Assembly (NCBI GenBank): GCA_013141435.1
Contig: JABFQZ010000022.1
Location: forward strand, 1-33,658
Length of the DNA: 33,658 bases
Origin: Ferruginibacter sp.
Lineage (GTDB): Bacteria; Bacteroidota; Bacteroidia; Chitinophagales; Chitinophagaceae
Reading direction: 5' to 3'
How positions within the stretch are numbered: the first letter of the stretch is position 1; every line of letters begins with the position of its first letter. The notes beneath the pieces were generated by a model. The model searched no databases, was not told the origin of the DNA, and saw only the letters and a list, made by a program, of their open reading frames with translations. The position numbers were made by a program, and so were the translations under genes. Below, one piece after another: positions 33,471 to 33,658 of this stretch.

Positions 33471-33658
33471 ATGCAAAGGACAAATTTGCAAGTAATTTTA
33501 TGACAAATTTTATTGCTGGGAAATTGAAAATCGAAGAAAAATCAGAAGCAACACTTTTCAACGAAGAAGTTTCAGTAAACAACAATTTTCCTCTTCAATT
33601 TTCAGACGAAGCAAAAACAGTATTTAATGCTGGTAGAGAACTTTGGAAATATTACCAT
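33271..33658 (+). repeat. Perfect 194-bp tandem duplication at the window end
   Basis: 33271-33464 and 33465-33658 are identical, and the second copy ends on the last base of the window. 194 is not a multiple of three, so the junction shifts frame and creates the TAA at 33468-33470. The second copy still encodes the same 64 or so residues in another frame. Exact identity and the position at the very end point to an assembly artefact at a contig end more than to biology. Confidence 0.9.

Larger units (their letters stand above)
29403..33658 (+). other. Candidate integron-like gene-cassette array
   Basis: Single plus-strand genes are separated by two related elements (29985-30186, 30997-31195). 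Cutting at each GTT (29403, 30180, 31189) gives units of 777 and 1009 bp, and in both the unit's first bases are complementary to the start of its own terminal element (TGTTAGCGGATATTCC with 29977-29992; GTTGGCAG with CTGCCACCAAC at 30993-31003 if three bases bulge). That self-complementarity is the hallmark of integron cassettes. The elements are longer than the usual 60-140 bp attC and no integrase gene is in the window, so a mobile-repeat explanation remains open. Confidence 0.5.

Noticed and set aside
33465..33658. Second copy of the 194-bp segment as a separate gene fragment or real duplication
   Set aside because: Exact identity and termination on the final base of the window fit an assembly loop at a contig end better than a biological duplication.

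Overview
The window looks like one contig from a low-GC member of the Bacteroidota, most likely the Chitinophagales. The signs are strongly A+T-rich coding, Bacteroidota-type promoter boxes (TAnnTTTG, once with a -33 box 19 bp upstream), the near absence of Shine-Dalgarno sequences, and families typical of the phylum (DUF5686 outer-membrane protein, DarA/DarB, DUF1343/NamZ, trifunctional MMPL-acyltransferase-methyltransferase). No species can be named from the sequence.

Layout. (1) 1-432, minus strand: the 5' end of tig (trigger factor), a terminator hairpin and tRNA-Leu(UAG) with its promoter. (2) 714-23539: a flexirubin/dialkylresorcinol-aryl polyene type pigment cluster in two divergent arms. 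The minus arm (10629 down to 714, six tightly packed genes) encodes GT2-DUF2062, the MMPL exporter/PlsC/methyltransferase fusion, an FAD desaturase-like enzyme, an Ntn acyltransferase/hydrolase, AcpS and a PaaK-like adenylate-forming ligase. The plus arm (10814-21897, eleven genes) encodes a DUF5686 barrel, a small secreted protein, DarA, DarB, a small protein, a BtrH-like transferase, a two-gene ABC exporter, an ACP, a ketosynthase and a ketosynthase-like partner without the active-site Cys. A second FAD enzyme converges on the arm and overlaps its end. (3) 23740-29393: ordinary chromosome with a CPA2 antiporter, FKBP/SlyD-like PPIase, NamZ, fmt and clpX. (4) 29402-33658: an accessory stretch of single plus-strand genes (small secreted protein, SGNH hydrolase, DNA methyltransferase) separated by two related elements of about 200 bp, ending in a perfect 194-bp tandem duplication that runs to the last base and is probably an assembly artefact.

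How the pigment genes would work together (inference from family knowledge). The ligase activates an aryl starter, AcpS primes the ACP, and the KS/KS-like pair extends a polyene chain. DarB and DarA build a dialkylresorcinol, and the BtrH-like, PlsC-like and C45 enzymes are candidates for joining or trimming acyl parts. The methyltransferase and FAD enzymes decorate or desaturate, and the MMPL, ABC and DUF5686 proteins serve export and envelope placement. No ketoreductase, dehydratase, thioesterase or tyrosine ammonia-lyase is present here, so those steps must be encoded elsewhere or done differently.

The most unexpected feature is in region 4. The two elements behave like very long integron attC sites: the first bases of each gene unit are complementary to the start of the element at that unit's own end (15 of 16 bases for the first unit), and the unit boundaries fall at GTT triplets, the first lying 10 bp after the clpX stop codon. 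No integrase is visible, so this is a candidate cassette array, not a proven one.
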